From assembly GCF_002531935.1 (NCBI RefSeq), contig NZ_NWSV01000026.1:1-64000 (forward strand): DNA of 64,000 bases. The letters are read 5' to 3'. Both the position numbers and the translations under genes were made by a program. Below, piece after piece: positions 43,133-52,383 of the stretch; the first letter of the stretch is position 1; every line of letters begins with the position of its first letter. A model generated the notes under the pieces. That model made no database searches. It worked only from the letters and a program-made list of their open reading frames with translations, and was not told where the DNA came from. Source of the DNA: Rhizobium chutanense. GTDB taxonomy: Bacteria; Pseudomonadota; Alphaproteobacteria; Rhizobiales; Rhizobiaceae.

Positions 43133-44083
43133 TCAATCGTGGCCAACCTGCCAAACTGAAAGCAGCCCGTCAAGAAGCAACTTTGGGGGCAGGATTCCAT
43201 TGATATCCTGGCCTTTCAACAGATCATCATAACCGAAGATCGTAATCAACCGCGAAACAGCCCCAGCGAGCAGAAAGGGCGTATTGCTCTTCTTGTCCCA
43301 GTCCACCATCGGCAGGTCGGCGTCGACGCCGCGCGATTTGAGATAGGCCCGGATCTCAGGCTCGCCGCCGATCGTATCGACGAGCTTCACCTTCAGCGCC
43401 TGGCGGCCGGTATAGATCGTGCCGTCGGCGAGCTTCAGCACCTCGTCGCGCGGCAGCTTGCGCCGGTCGGCGACCAGGTCGACGAACCAGTTATAGCTGT
43501 CGACGACCATGTTGCGGATCATCGCCTTGGCCTCCTCGCTCGCCTCGTGGAAGGGCGAGGGCTCGGCCTTCAGCGGCGAGGATTTGATCTCCTGCAGCGA
43601 GACGCCGACCTTGTCGAGCAACGGCTGGATCTGCGGGTACTGGAAGATGACGCCGATCGAGCCGGTGATCGAGCTGTCGCCGGCAATGATCGTATCGCCT
43701 GCCGTGGCGATCATGTAGCCGGCGGAGGCGGCAAGGGTGCGCACGTCGGAGACGACGGGTTTCTTCGCCGATATCGCACGGATCGCCTTGAAGATTTTTT
43801 CGCCGCCATAGGTCGTGCCGCCGGGCGAGGAGATCGAAATCACCACGGCCTTCACCTGGTTGCTGGTCTCGACTTTCTTCAGCCGCTCCAGAAGCTCGTC
43901 GTCATCGACGATCAGCCCTGATATCGTCACATGGGCGATATGCGGGCGGGCGGTCTTGGCATCGCCGACGGCGAAGCTGTAGAAGGCGAAACCAAGGGCC
44001 ACGACGAGGGCCACCGCGGCCAGGCGCCAGAACCAGAGTTTGCGGCGCAGCCGCCGCCGATCCGCAATCATCGAACTGTCCAT
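43133..44083 (-). CDS. sppA: signal peptide peptidase SppA (S49 family)
   Basis: A 316-residue single-domain SppA with an N-terminal membrane anchor (about residues 18-38). Family features: VISISSPGGTTYGGEKIF, the catalytic Ser probably in LAASAGYMIA (Ser120) and a Lys in SPLKAEPSPF (about Lys171). It degrades signal peptides left in the membrane. The start MDSSM has a GGAGG eight bases upstream; the open frame before it is not protein-like. It diverges from the lpt genes. Confidence 0.93.
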   Translation of the reverse strand: MDSSMIADRRRLRRKLWFWRLAAVALVVALGFAFYSFAVGDAKTARPHIAHVTISGLIVDDDELLERLKKVETSNQVKAVVISISSPGGTTYGGEKIFKAIRAISAKKPVVSDVRTLAASAGYMIATAGDTIIAGDSSITGSIGVIFQYPQIQPLLDKVGVSLQEIKSSPLKAEPSPFHEASEEAKAMIRNMVVDSYNWFVDLVADRRKLPRDEVLKLADGTIYTGRQALKVKLVDTIGGEPEIRAYLKSRGVDADLPMVDWDKKSNTPFLLAGAVSRLITIFGYDDLLKGQDINGILPPKLLLDGLLSVWQVGHD

Positions 44084-44210
44084 TGAAACCTCCAGCGCTG
44101 GCACCGGCTTCGGCACGCCGCCGATGGATCCGATGAAATGGCAGCGGCTTGTACGAATGCCACTTTTTGATGTTTTTCCGTTTTGTTGCTTGTTGCAGAA
44201 AAAATTCCAT

Positions 44211-44224
44211 ATTGGCAAGCCAAT
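44211..44224. promoter_or_regulatory. palindrome in the sppA-lptC divergent region
   Basis: ATTGGC AA GCCAAT is a perfect palindrome in a T-rich part of the 220-base region between sppA and lptC. It could be an operator for either gene. No regulator is known for it. Confidence 0.35.
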
Positions 44225-44303
44225 GTAATAATGCGAAACGAACTGTGATTGGCGGCCGGCTTTGTTCTGAAGGCGCGGCGATCACCGCACATGGACGAGG
44301 CCT

Positions 44304-44969
44304 ATGCTCGATACCCTGAAGAACAACGGACATGCCGCCTATGCCGGGTCCGGCAAGAGCGCCTATGGCGATGCGTTGTTCCATTCCGCCCGTGTGCGGC
44401 GGCTGAAGATCTTGCTGCCGCTGGCCGCCCTCGTCATTGCGGCCGCCCTCACGGCGGTTGCCTTGGTCAAGATATATCTGCCCGAGAATATCAAGATGGA
44501 AGGCGCCAAGATCGAGAACGGCAAGGTCGTGATGGAAAAGCCGGCGATCTCAGGCCGCAATTCCGACGGCATCAACTATTCGATGCTGGCCGAACGGGCG
44601 CTGCAGGATATCCGCAATCCCGATTTCATCACGCTCGAAACCATCAAGGCCGCCGTGCCGATGAATGACGGGCTGATTGCCCGTGTCGTCGCCTCGACCG
44701 CCGATTACAATCGCGCCACCGACAATCTGCATATGACGGCCCCCTTCACCCTGGTGCTGAGCAGTGGCCTCAATGCGAAATTCCAGTCCGCCCAGCTCGA
44801 CATCAAGGGCGGAAACATGCGTAGCGACGACCCCGTCACCATCACCAAGGACAATGCCTCCATTCTTGCGCAGACGATGGAGATAACCGATAAGGGGCGG
44901 GTGATCACATTCGAGGGAAATGTTCGCATGAATGTCGATCCATCCGCCATCCATAAACAGGGCACTTAA
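44304..44969 (+). CDS. lptC: LPS export protein LptC
   Basis: A 221-residue bitopic protein: one membrane segment (about 35-58) and a periplasmic beta-jellyroll that passes lipopolysaccharide from LptB2FG to LptA. Typical strands NPDFITLETIKAAVP and DNLHMTAPFTLVL occur. Length is slightly larger than the E. coli protein (191), as usual in rhizobia. It begins the lptC-lptA-lptB-rpoN group, with 15 bases to lptA. Confidence 0.92.
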   Translation: MLDTLKNNGHAAYAGSGKSAYGDALFHSARVRRLKILLPLAALVIAAALTAVALVKIYLPENIKMEGAKIENGKVVMEKPAISGRNSDGINYSMLAERALQDIRNPDFITLETIKAAVPMNDGLIARVVASTADYNRATDNLHMTAPFTLVLSSGLNAKFQSAQLDIKGGNMRSDDPVTITKDNASILAQTMEITDKGRVITFEGNVRMNVDPSAIHKQGT

Positions 44970-44984
44970 CCAGCCGGGTCATTC

Positions 44985-45632
44985 ATGACAAAAGATTGTC
45001 GCATTTCCACTTGCAAGACCGGCATGGCGTTCATTGCCGGCGCATTTGCCCTTATTCTGACGGCCACTGGCGCGGGCGCGCAGCAGGCGACCACGATGTC
45101 GGGCATGAAGCTTTCCAACGACCAGCCGATCCAGATCGAAAGCGACAAGCTCGAGATCCACGACCAGGAGCACACGGCCCTCTTCACCGGCAAGGTCAAG
45201 GTCGTCCAGGGGACGACGACGATGCAGTCCGGCAAGATGACCGTCTATTACAAGGACAAGGCTGCAAAGCAGGCCGCTGACGGGGCACAACCCGCAGCCC
45301 AACCCGCGGCGAAGCCGCAGCAGTCGGGCTCGCTGGCCTCGGGAAGCGCCGATATCGACAAGATCCTGGTGACCGACAAGGTCTACCTGACCTCGGGCAC
45401 GCAGACGGCGACCGCCGACGACGGCGCTTTCGACATGGCCTCGCAGACCTTCGTCCTCACCGCGGATCAGGGCAACAAGGTTATTCTGTCGGACGGTCCG
45501 AACGTCTTTACCGGCTGCAAACTGACCGTTCATATGCAGACCGGCCAGGCAGAGCTTGAAAGCTGCGGTGGGCGTGTCCAGATTCAGCTCGATCCGAAAT
45601 CGCAGCCGAATGCACAGCAGAAGCAGAACTGA
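44985..45632 (+). CDS. lptA: LPS export periplasmic protein LptA
   Basis: A 215-residue periplasmic OstA-like protein that bridges inner and outer membranes for lipopolysaccharide transport. A signal peptide occupies residues 1-32 (ending AGAQQA), followed by the beta-jellyroll with IQIESDKLEIHDQEHTALFTGKV. A Pro/Ala/Gln-rich insert near residue 98-118 breaks the fold. lptB follows after 16 bases. Confidence 0.93.
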   Translation: MTKDCRISTCKTGMAFIAGAFALILTATGAGAQQATTMSGMKLSNDQPIQIESDKLEIHDQEHTALFTGKVKVVQGTTTMQSGKMTVYYKDKAAKQAADGAQPAAQPAAKPQQSGSLASGSADIDKILVTDKVYLTSGTQTATADDGAFDMASQTFVLTADQGNKVILSDGPNVFTGCKLTVHMQTGQAELESCGGRVQIQLDPKSQPNAQQKQN

Positions 45633-45648
45633 AAAGCCGGCCTCCCAC

Positions 45649-46449
45649 GTGAAACTATCATCGCTATCCACCAAGTTCGGCAAGCCTGAGCCGCAAGCTG
45701 CAGGTGCCGCCGACAAGACTCGTTATCAGGGAACGCTGATCGCTCGCGGTCTGACGAAGACCTATGCGACGCGTCGCGTCGTCAACGGCGTCTCGCTGGT
45801 GGTGCGCCGGGGCGAGGCCGTCGGTCTGCTCGGTCCGAACGGCGCCGGCAAGACCACCTGTTTTTACATGATCACCGGCCTCGTGCCGGTGGATGAAGGC
45901 ACGATCGAGATCGACGGTAACGAGGTCACGTCCATGCCGATGTACCGCCGCTCGCGTCTCGGCGTCGGTTACCTGCCGCAGGAAGCGTCGATCTTCCGCG
46001 GCCTGACGGTGGAGGAGAATATCCGCGCCGTTCTCGAAGTGCATGTGAAGGACAAGGCCGAGCGCGAGCAGAAGCTCAACGAGCTGCTGGAGGAATTCCA
46101 TATCCAGAAGCTGCGCAAGAGTGCCGCCGTCGCCCTGTCGGGCGGTGAACGCCGCCGCCTTGAAATCGCCCGTGCGCTGGCGACCGACCCGACCTTCATG
46201 CTGCTCGACGAGCCTTTCGCCGGCGTCGATCCGATCTCGGTCGCCGACATCCAGAATCTCGTTCACCACCTGACGGCTCGCGGCATCGGCGTTCTCATCA
46301 CCGACCACAATGTGCGCGAGACGCTGGGTCTGATCGACCGCGCCTATATCATCCATGCCGGTGAGGTGCTCACCCACGGCCGGGCCAACGACATCGTCAA
46401 CAATCCGGAAGTGCGCCGGCTCTATCTCGGCGACAATTTCAGCCTCTGA
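45649..46449 (+). CDS. lptB: LPS export ABC transporter ATP-binding protein LptB
   Basis: A 266-residue ATPase that powers lipopolysaccharide extraction. Seen: Walker A GPNGAGKTTC, signature LSGGERRRLEIARALA, Walker B FMLLDEPFAGVDP and the ITDHNVRETL switch. I chose the GTG start 16 bases after the lptA stop, giving VKLSSLSTK; an ATG 13 codons upstream would overlap lptA. A 30-residue N-terminal extension before the ABC core is usual in rhizobia. It is directly upstream of rpoN, the classical order. Confidence 0.95.
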   Translation: MKLSSLSTKFGKPEPQAAGAADKTRYQGTLIARGLTKTYATRRVVNGVSLVVRRGEAVGLLGPNGAGKTTCFYMITGLVPVDEGTIEIDGNEVTSMPMYRRSRLGVGYLPQEASIFRGLTVEENIRAVLEVHVKDKAEREQKLNELLEEFHIQKLRKSAAVALSGGERRRLEIARALATDPTFMLLDEPFAGVDPISVADIQNLVHHLTARGIGVLITDHNVRETLGLIDRAYIIHAGEVLTHGRANDIVNNPEVRRLYLGDNFSL

Positions 46450-46600
46450 GCGCCCGATCGCGCAGAAATTCACCTTGCGGCATAGTTCCGCTTGACCAAA
46501 TGAGATAAAAAAGCAATTTTTGGGCCAGTTGGATTTCCGTGGCCTGAAGCCTTGATCGGACGCGGTTTCCCGGAGGAATCGAGGGAGTTTCGCGTCCGTC

Positions 46601-48163
46601 ATGGCATTGTCCGCCAGTCTTTTCCTGCGCCAGAACCAATCCCTGGTGATGACACCGCAACTGATGCAATCCATCCAGTTGCTGCAGATGACGCATGTCG
46701 AGCTCACCCAGTTCATCGCCCAGGAAGTCGAGAAGAACCCGCTGCTCGAATTTCCGTCGAATGACGGCGAGGCAGGCTCCGAACGCGGCGAAGCCGAAGA
46801 CGAACCCTACGCTCGTTCACCGGAGGATGCCGGCTCGGACGACGGCGACGACAACCGCACCGAGGCCCTCTCCAGCGACTGGTACGACAATGGCGGCAGC
46901 GCCAGCACCAGCCGGCTGAGCGACGAGCTCGACGCCAATTATACCAATGTCTTTCCCGACGACAGCGCGCCGCAGCGCCTCGATGCGCCGGAACTCGTCG
47001 GCCAGTGGAAATCGATGCCCGGCAGCGGCGGCGAGGGCGCCGATTACGATCTCGACGATTTCGTCGCCGGCCAGGTGTCGCTGCGCGATCACCTCGCCCA
47101 GCAGATCCCCTTCGTCCTGCCCGACATGGCCGATCGGCTGATCGCGCAGAACTTCGTCGATCAGCTCGACGATGCGGGTTATCTGCAGGCCGATATGGTC
47201 GAGACCGGCGAGCGGCTGGGCACCAGCCTCAGCGCGGCCGAGCGCGTGCTTGCCGCCCTGCAGACGCTCGATCCGCCGGGGGTTTTCGCCCGCAGCCTCG
47301 CCGAATGCCTGGCGATCCAGCTCAGGCAGAAGGACCGGTACGACCCCGCCATGCAGGCGCTCGTCGAAAACCTCGAACTGCTGGCGCGGCGCGATTTCGC
47401 CACGCTGAAGCGGCTCTGCGGTGTCGACGAGGAAGACCTTCTCGACATGCTCGGCGAAATACGCCAGCTCAATCCGAAGCCCGGCAGCGGTTTCGAAACG
47501 GGTGTGTCCGAGGCGATCATGCCCGATGTGGTCGTCAGGCCGTCCTCGGACGGTAGCTGGCTGGTCGAGCTCAATCCGGATACGCTGCCGCGTGTGCTGG
47601 TCAACCAGTCCTATTTTTCCCGCGTGACCAGGAACGGCGAGGATCACGCCTTCCTTTCCGAATGCCTGCAGAGCGCCAACTGGCTGACGCGCAGCCTGGA
47701 CCAGCGGGCAAAAACCATCATGAAGGTGGCAAGCGAGATCGTCCGCCAGCAGGACGCCTTCCTGCTGAATGGCGTCGACCATCTGCGCCCGCTGAACCTG
47801 AAGACGGTCGCCGAAGCGATCAAGATGCACGAATCCACCGTCAGCCGCGTCACCTCGAACAAATACATGCTGACGCCGCGCGGCCTCTTCGAGCTCAAAT
47901 ATTTCTTCACCGTCTCGATCAGCGCCGTTGCCGGCGGCGACAGCCATTCGGCCGAGGCCGTGCGTCACAAGATTCGCGCCCTGATCATGCAGGAGAGCCC
48001 GGACGCAGTGCTCTCCGACGACGATATCGTCGATATGCTGAAACAGGGCGGAATCGATCTCGCCCGCCGCACTGTCGCCAAATACCGGGAGGCCATGAAC
48101 ATCGCCTCGTCGGTTCAGCGCCGCCGCGAAAAGCGGGCGCTCGCCAAGGTCGCCGGCTTCTGA
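46601..48163 (+). CDS. rpoN: RNA polymerase sigma-54 factor
   Basis: A 520-residue RpoN. Region I is the Gln/Leu-rich start (LFLRQNQSLVMTPQLMQSIQLLQ in pieces), region II the long acidic stretch (about 50-130), then the core-binding domain, the HTH with STVSRVTSNKYMLTPRG and the RpoN box ARRTVAKYRE at 488-497. R. etli has a second copy on the symbiotic plasmid; this would be the chromosomal one. The 151-base gap before it shows no perfect promoter. Confidence 0.97.
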   Translation: MALSASLFLRQNQSLVMTPQLMQSIQLLQMTHVELTQFIAQEVEKNPLLEFPSNDGEAGSERGEAEDEPYARSPEDAGSDDGDDNRTEALSSDWYDNGGSASTSRLSDELDANYTNVFPDDSAPQRLDAPELVGQWKSMPGSGGEGADYDLDDFVAGQVSLRDHLAQQIPFVLPDMADRLIAQNFVDQLDDAGYLQADMVETGERLGTSLSAAERVLAALQTLDPPGVFARSLAECLAIQLRQKDRYDPAMQALVENLELLARRDFATLKRLCGVDEEDLLDMLGEIRQLNPKPGSGFETGVSEAIMPDVVVRPSSDGSWLVELNPDTLPRVLVNQSYFSRVTRNGEDHAFLSECLQSANWLTRSLDQRAKTIMKVASEIVRQQDAFLLNGVDHLRPLNLKTVAEAIKMHESTVSRVTSNKYMLTPRGLFELKYFFTVSISAVAGGDSHSAEAVRHKIRALIMQESPDAVLSDDDIVDMLKQGGIDLARRTVAKYREAMNIASSVQRRREKRALAKVAGF

Positions 48164-48551
48164 CCCGGGGGCTTCGGTCCTGATCGAAGCATGGTCGCCC
48201 GCCGATCCCGCTATTTCTCTACCGACAGGACCGATTGCAACCAAAGGGGGAAGTTGTAGGAATGTTCCGGCTGGCAGTCGATGGAGGTGCTGTCCGGCTG
48301 GGGATTTACAGCACGTTTTGCGAGCATTAGCGACGGCGATTCTTCGCCCACTTGACTTTTCGGCGGCGGCTGGCTAGAAGCCCGCCGCAATCGATGCCGC
48401 AGAGGGCGTCCGGAGTTATCCCCATCATCTCAAGGGCACCAGGGTACCGCAGGCCTACGCCGATCTTGCTTGAGATTGCGCGAAGTGCTTGGATGAACCT
48501 GAGGCTTGGCGTAAACTGATACCCGCAAACGACCAGAAGAAGGGAAACTCC
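48164..48551. other. 388-base intergenic region between rpoN and hpf
   Basis: The region holds a good sigma-70 promoter near its middle (48351-48379). Upstream of it nothing is recognisable. Downstream lies an untranslated leader of about 165 bases with several short pairing segments but no known riboswitch. Confidence 0.6.
48351..48379 (+). promoter_or_regulatory. sigma-70 promoter of hpf
   Basis: CTTGAC (48351-48356), 17 bases, CTAGAA (48374-48379) matches the rhizobial housekeeping consensus (CTTGAC, 17, CTATAT). The start point would be near 48386, leaving a long leader before hpf. Confidence 0.7.
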
Positions 48552-49127
48552 ATGAGTGTGCGTGTATCCGGTAAACATATGGAAATTGGTGAATCGTTCC
48601 GTCAAAAGATCGAGGACCAAATTGGTATGGCCATCACGAAATACTTCGACGGGGGGTATTCCGGCCAGGTGACCGTTGTGAAGGCAAGTTCCCGGTTCTC
48701 CGCAGACTGCAAGCTTCATCTCGACAGCGGGGTGGTGCTGCATGCTGCCGGCGAAGCGACCGATCCCCAGCTTGCTTTTGACGCCGCTTCGGAGCGCATC
48801 GAAAAGCGTCTGCGCCGCTATAAGCGCAAGCTGAAGGACCATCATGCCGGAAACCATCTGAACGGTTTTGCAGAAGTCTCCTACACGGTCATGGATTCCG
48901 TGCCTGACCACGAGGATGAAATTCCCGACGATTTCGCTCCGGCGATCGTCGCTGAAAGCACGAAGCAGCTGAAGACCATGTCGGTCGCCACCGCCGTGAT
49001 GGCGCTCGACATGACCGACGAGCCGCTTCTCCTGTTCCGCAGCCCCGGCAAGGAACATTTGAACATCGTTTACCGTCGGCACGACGGAAATATTGGCTGG
49101 ATCGATTCAGCCAATATCAAAGGCTGA
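48552..49127 (+). CDS. hpf: ribosome hibernation-promoting factor, long form
   Basis: A 191-residue long HPF that pairs 70S ribosomes into 100S dimers in slow growth. The N-terminal S30AE domain (about 1-110: VRVSGKHMEIGESFRQKIED) and the C-terminal dimerisation domain (about 130-185: AVMALDMTDEPLLLFRSPGKEHLNIVYRR) are joined by a linker. AAGGG lies before the ATG of MSVRVSG; the open frame upstream is leader. The order rpoN-hpf-ptsN is typical. Confidence 0.94.
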   Translation: MSVRVSGKHMEIGESFRQKIEDQIGMAITKYFDGGYSGQVTVVKASSRFSADCKLHLDSGVVLHAAGEATDPQLAFDAASERIEKRLRRYKRKLKDHHAGNHLNGFAEVSYTVMDSVPDHEDEIPDDFAPAIVAESTKQLKTMSVATAVMALDMTDEPLLLFRSPGKEHLNIVYRRHDGNIGWIDSANIKG

Positions 49128-49139
49128 GGTCAGGGCTCA

Positions 49140-49162
49140 GAGCGGCGGTATCGCCGCCGCTC
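49140..49162 (+). promoter_or_regulatory. hairpin between hpf and ptsN
   Basis: GAGCGGCGG and CCGCCGCTC form a perfect nine-pair stem with a five-base loop, 36 bases before the ptsN ATG. Only CTTGCATTT follows, so it would be a leaky terminator or a stabiliser of the hpf message. Confidence 0.55.
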
Positions 49163-49197
49163 CTTGCATTTGATCCCGGCGACAGAAGGAAAAAGAA

Positions 49198-49662
49198 ATG
49201 GCATTGGCAGATTTGCTCCATCAGGATGCGATCATTCCCGCCCTCAGAGTAAATTCCAAGAAACAGCTGCTTCAGGAATTGGCCGCAAGAGCCGCCAGGA
49301 TCACCGGGCTCTCCGAACGGGAGATCTTCGACGTCATCCTGCAGCGCGAACGCCTTGGCTCGACCGGCGTCGGCAACGGCATCGCCATTCCCCACGGCAA
49401 GCTGGTCAACATCCATTCGATCGTCGGCATCTTCGCCCGGCTGGAGCAGCCGGTCGATTTCGAGGCCCTGGACGACCAGCCGGTCGATCTCGTCTTCCTG
49501 CTGCTGGCGCCGGAAGGTGCCGGCGCTGATCATCTCAAGGCCCTGTCGCGCATCGCCCGCGTGCTGCGCGATCATGATCTGGTCGCCAAGCTGCGCGCCA
49601 CCGATTCCGCTTCGGCGATCTATGCCTTCCTCAACGAGGAGCAGACGTCGAACGCCGCCTGA
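49198..49662 (+). CDS. ptsN: nitrogen regulatory EIIA protein PtsN
   Basis: A 154-residue EIIA-Ntr, phosphorylated by the PEP-PtsP-NPr chain; in rhizobia it influences potassium uptake, ABC transporters and metabolism. The phosphorylated His is His66 in GIAIPHGKL; the Arg-Leu-Gly RERLGSTGVGNG block precedes it. A bidirectional terminator follows, and it lies 70 bases after hpf. Confidence 0.96.
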   Translation: MALADLLHQDAIIPALRVNSKKQLLQELAARAARITGLSEREIFDVILQRERLGSTGVGNGIAIPHGKLVNIHSIVGIFARLEQPVDFEALDDQPVDLVFLLLAPEGAGADHLKALSRIARVLRDHDLVAKLRATDSASAIYAFLNEEQTSNAA

Positions 49663-49681
49663 ACGATATTCGTCCCTGAAC

Positions 49682-49718
49682 GCAAAAGGCGCCCGATTTC
49701 CCGGGCGCCTTTTGCTTT
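49682..49718. terminator. bidirectional terminator between ptsN and the chemoreceptor gene
   Basis: GCAAAAGGCGCCCG and CGGGCGCCTTTTGC form a perfect 14-pair stem with a six-base loop, T4 at the end on the plus strand and T4 by symmetry on the minus strand. It serves both convergent genes. Confidence 0.88.
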
Positions 49719-49740
49719 CATACGGGTTGGGCCCGACCGA

Positions 49741-52080
49741 TCAGAATTCTTCCCAACTGTCCTCGACCACGGCGGCTGAACCGCGTGACGGGGCAGCCGC
49801 GCGGCGGATCGGCGGGGCGGCAGCCCGATGCGAAGCGGCAGCGGCAGCCGGCGCCCGCATCTTTTGCGCGACCGAGGCGAGGACGGCGGCATTGCCTGAG
49901 CCTGCGACCCTGAAGCGGGTGGCGAGCGCCTTCAGCGTCTGCGCCTCGTCGTTGAGCGCGACGCTCGCCGCAGTCGCTTCCTCGACCATCGCCGCGTTCT
50001 GCTGCGTCACCTGGTCCATCTGGTTCATGGCCTGGTTGATCTCCTTCAGGCCGACGGCCTGTTCGCTCGCCGATGCCGAGATCTGCCGGATGAGGTCGTT
50101 AATGCTCATCACCTGTTCGGCGATCTTGTGCAGCGTACCGCCGGCGCGCCCGACGAGATCGACGCCTTCCTTGACCTGGACGGCCGAAGTGTTGATCAGC
50201 GTCTTGATCTCCTTGGCGGCATTGGCCGAGCGCTGCGCCAGCTCTCGTACTTCCTGGGCGACGACGGCAAAGCCCTTGCCGGCGTCGCCGGCGCGCGCTG
50301 CCTCGACGCCGGCGTTGAGCGCCAAAAGGTTCGTCTGGAAGGCGATCTCGTCGATGACGCCGATGATCCGGGAAACCTCCGTCGAAGACTGCTCGATCCC
50401 CTGCATCGAGGCGATCGCCTTCTGCACCACTTCGCCGGATTTTTCGGCATCTTGGCAGGCGAGGTTGACGTTGTCGGCGGCCGTGCGGGCATGATCGGCG
50501 CTGGAATCGACCTGTGCGGTCAGCTCGTTCAGCGCGGCCGCCGTCTCCTCCAGGCTCGCCGCCTGCTGTTCGGTGCGTTTGGCGAGGTCGGAAGCGCTGT
50601 TGCTGATTTCGCCGGTGCCCGAGCCGATATTGGCAACGCTGAGGTTCATCGTGTTGATGGTCTCTTCGAGGCTCGCAAGGGCGGCGTTGAAATCCTGCTT
50701 CAGCTTGCCGTATTCGCCGGGGAATTCGTCGGTGATGCGGTAACCGAGATTGCCCTGCGACAGCTCGGAAAGGCCGGCGCCGACGATCGAGACGATATGG
50801 CGCTGCAGCGACACCGATTGCTGGCGATCCGATTCCGAACGGCTGCGCTCGTTTTCCGCCGCCTGCCGCTCCCGGGCGGCCTCGTCTTCGAGACGACGGC
50901 TGTCGGCGAGCGTGAAGCGGAAGCCTTCCAGCGCCTTGGCGACCGAACCGATTTCGTCGGTGCGGTCCTGGGCTGCGACCGGTTCGTCATATTTGCCGTC
51001 GCCGAGCGCTTCAACGCTGGCAACGAGCCCGCCGAGCGGCCGCTGCACCAGCGAGCGGACGGCGAAATAGAGCGCGAGCATCACCGCGCCGAGCACGATC
51101 AGGCCGTTGACGATCATCAGATAGGTCTGGTCCCGTACCGGCGCGTTGATCGCAGTGTGCGGCACGTCGACGAGCACGACCCAGGTGGCGTTGACGCCGG
51201 GAACCGCGAAGGGATAGACGACGCGGTCGAAAGGATCGAGGCCGTCATAGGTGAGGTTCCTGACGAGGCCGGGCTGTTTGCTCGACAGCGCCGACTTGAC
51301 GACGTCGGCGCCTTCGCCGTCATACTGTTTGCTCATCAGGTCGGGGATCGGCGCGACGATCCAGTTGCCCGCCTGCGACAAGAGCGTCACGCGGCCGGAG
51401 CCGAAAGGATGCAGCGCCTGCAGCTTGTCGGTCAGCGACTTCAGCGAGATGTCGACGCCGCCGACGCCGATCATCTTGCCGCCTGACATGACCGGATAAG
51501 CAATCGAGGTCAGGAGTGTCGGAACATCGGTTCCCTCGGCCATGTAGGGCGTGGTGATTGCGCCCTTGCCGCTGTCGGCGGCGAGCTTCCACCATTCGGC
51601 CGTATAATCCTCATCGAAGGTGGAGTACTGGATGCCGCCGTCCTTGGTCTTCGACCAGTAGGGCGTGAAGACGCCGTTCTTGTTGACGCCTTCGTCCTTG
51701 TTGTTGGCAAGCTCGGTGGTCTTGCCGTCGAGCGCGCCGGGTTTCTCGCAGAGCCAACTGCCGAAGGCGAAGGCATTCTGTTCGAGATTGGCCTTCAGCA
51801 CGTTGATCATGCCCTTGCGATCGAGCGACTTGCCTTCATGGGCGCGGCCGAGGACGCCCATCATGCTGCGCGCGGCGCTGGCGAGTTCGCCGACATTGGC
51901 GGCAATTTCATTGGCGATGGATTTTGCCTCGAGATTGGCCTGATCCATCGTCAGCGTCTGGACGCGATCCCGGGTCTGGCCGATGAGGAAGAAATTCGAA
52001 ACGATGAGAACAAGTGCGATGGCGACGCCGGTGATGACGATGAGTTTCGCCGCAAGCGATTTCATTCGAAAAATGAACAT
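49741..52080 (-). CDS. methyl-accepting chemotaxis protein
   Basis: A 779-residue chemoreceptor. Membrane segments at about 10-33 and 321-342 enclose a dCache-type periplasmic sensor (40-315, with the typical WW, DVP and GVGGVDISL landmarks). HAMP covers about 343-395; the signalling hairpin is EIAFQTNLLALNAGVEAARAGD in two halves, with methylation helices around it. The tail ends in DSWEEF, resembling the CheR/CheB-docking pentapeptide. The start MFIFRMK has GAGGA; frame upstream is not coding. Ligand unknown, probably an amino acid or organic acid. Confidence 0.93.
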   Translation of the reverse strand: MFIFRMKSLAAKLIVITGVAIALVLIVSNFFLIGQTRDRVQTLTMDQANLEAKSIANEIAANVGELASAARSMMGVLGRAHEGKSLDRKGMINVLKANLEQNAFAFGSWLCEKPGALDGKTTELANNKDEGVNKNGVFTPYWSKTKDGGIQYSTFDEDYTAEWWKLAADSGKGAITTPYMAEGTDVPTLLTSIAYPVMSGGKMIGVGGVDISLKSLTDKLQALHPFGSGRVTLLSQAGNWIVAPIPDLMSKQYDGEGADVVKSALSSKQPGLVRNLTYDGLDPFDRVVYPFAVPGVNATWVVLVDVPHTAINAPVRDQTYLMIVNGLIVLGAVMLALYFAVRSLVQRPLGGLVASVEALGDGKYDEPVAAQDRTDEIGSVAKALEGFRFTLADSRRLEDEAARERQAAENERSRSESDRQQSVSLQRHIVSIVGAGLSELSQGNLGYRITDEFPGEYGKLKQDFNAALASLEETINTMNLSVANIGSGTGEISNSASDLAKRTEQQAASLEETAAALNELTAQVDSSADHARTAADNVNLACQDAEKSGEVVQKAIASMQGIEQSSTEVSRIIGVIDEIAFQTNLLALNAGVEAARAGDAGKGFAVVAQEVRELAQRSANAAKEIKTLINTSAVQVKEGVDLVGRAGGTLHKIAEQVMSINDLIRQISASASEQAVGLKEINQAMNQMDQVTQQNAAMVEEATAASVALNDEAQTLKALATRFRVAGSGNAAVLASVAQKMRAPAAAAASHRAAAPPIRRAAAPSRGSAAVVEDSWEEF

Positions 52081-52383
52081 GGGGTCCTCGGGCAAGCATG
52101 CGCCGAACGGGCATTCTCCGGCGCAGGAGCGAAGGCATCGCTCCGTCATGGAGCAGCCGCCTACAGCGCCGCTCGTCTTTTCCGACGCGCAAAGGACGCT
52201 GTAGCACTGTGAATTGCGGTGATCGGCGAGAGCCAAAAAGGGAATGGCTATCCGTCGACCACGAGCAACATCGCCGGAGATCTGTTAAATTTGAATGAAA
52301 CTTTAGTGTCTGCTCAAGGAAAAGCCGCCGGAATTCCCTAAAAATCGAGGGGGGCCGCCGGCGGCTTCGCAAAGAGACGGAAG
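52081..52383. other. 303-base intergenic region between the chemoreceptor and ribokinase genes
   Basis: Holds the chemoreceptor leader, with one interspersed palindromic repeat (52161-52204) and, nearer ribokinase, an imperfect GCCGCCGG repeat (52324-52327 and about 52355-52366). No gene-like frame is evident. Confidence 0.55.
52161..52204. repeat. interspersed palindromic repeat
   Basis: CTACAGCG and CGCTGTAG form the outer arms and GCTCGTC / GACGCGC an inner, imperfect stem. I recall near-identical blocks between many rhizobial genes, so it is probably a REP-type element. Confidence 0.6.

Noticed and set aside
46501..46600. sigma-54 promoter before rpoN (TGGCCTGAAGCCTTGAT)
   Set aside because: GG is followed by TG rather than GC at the required ten-base spacing, so the -12 element fails.
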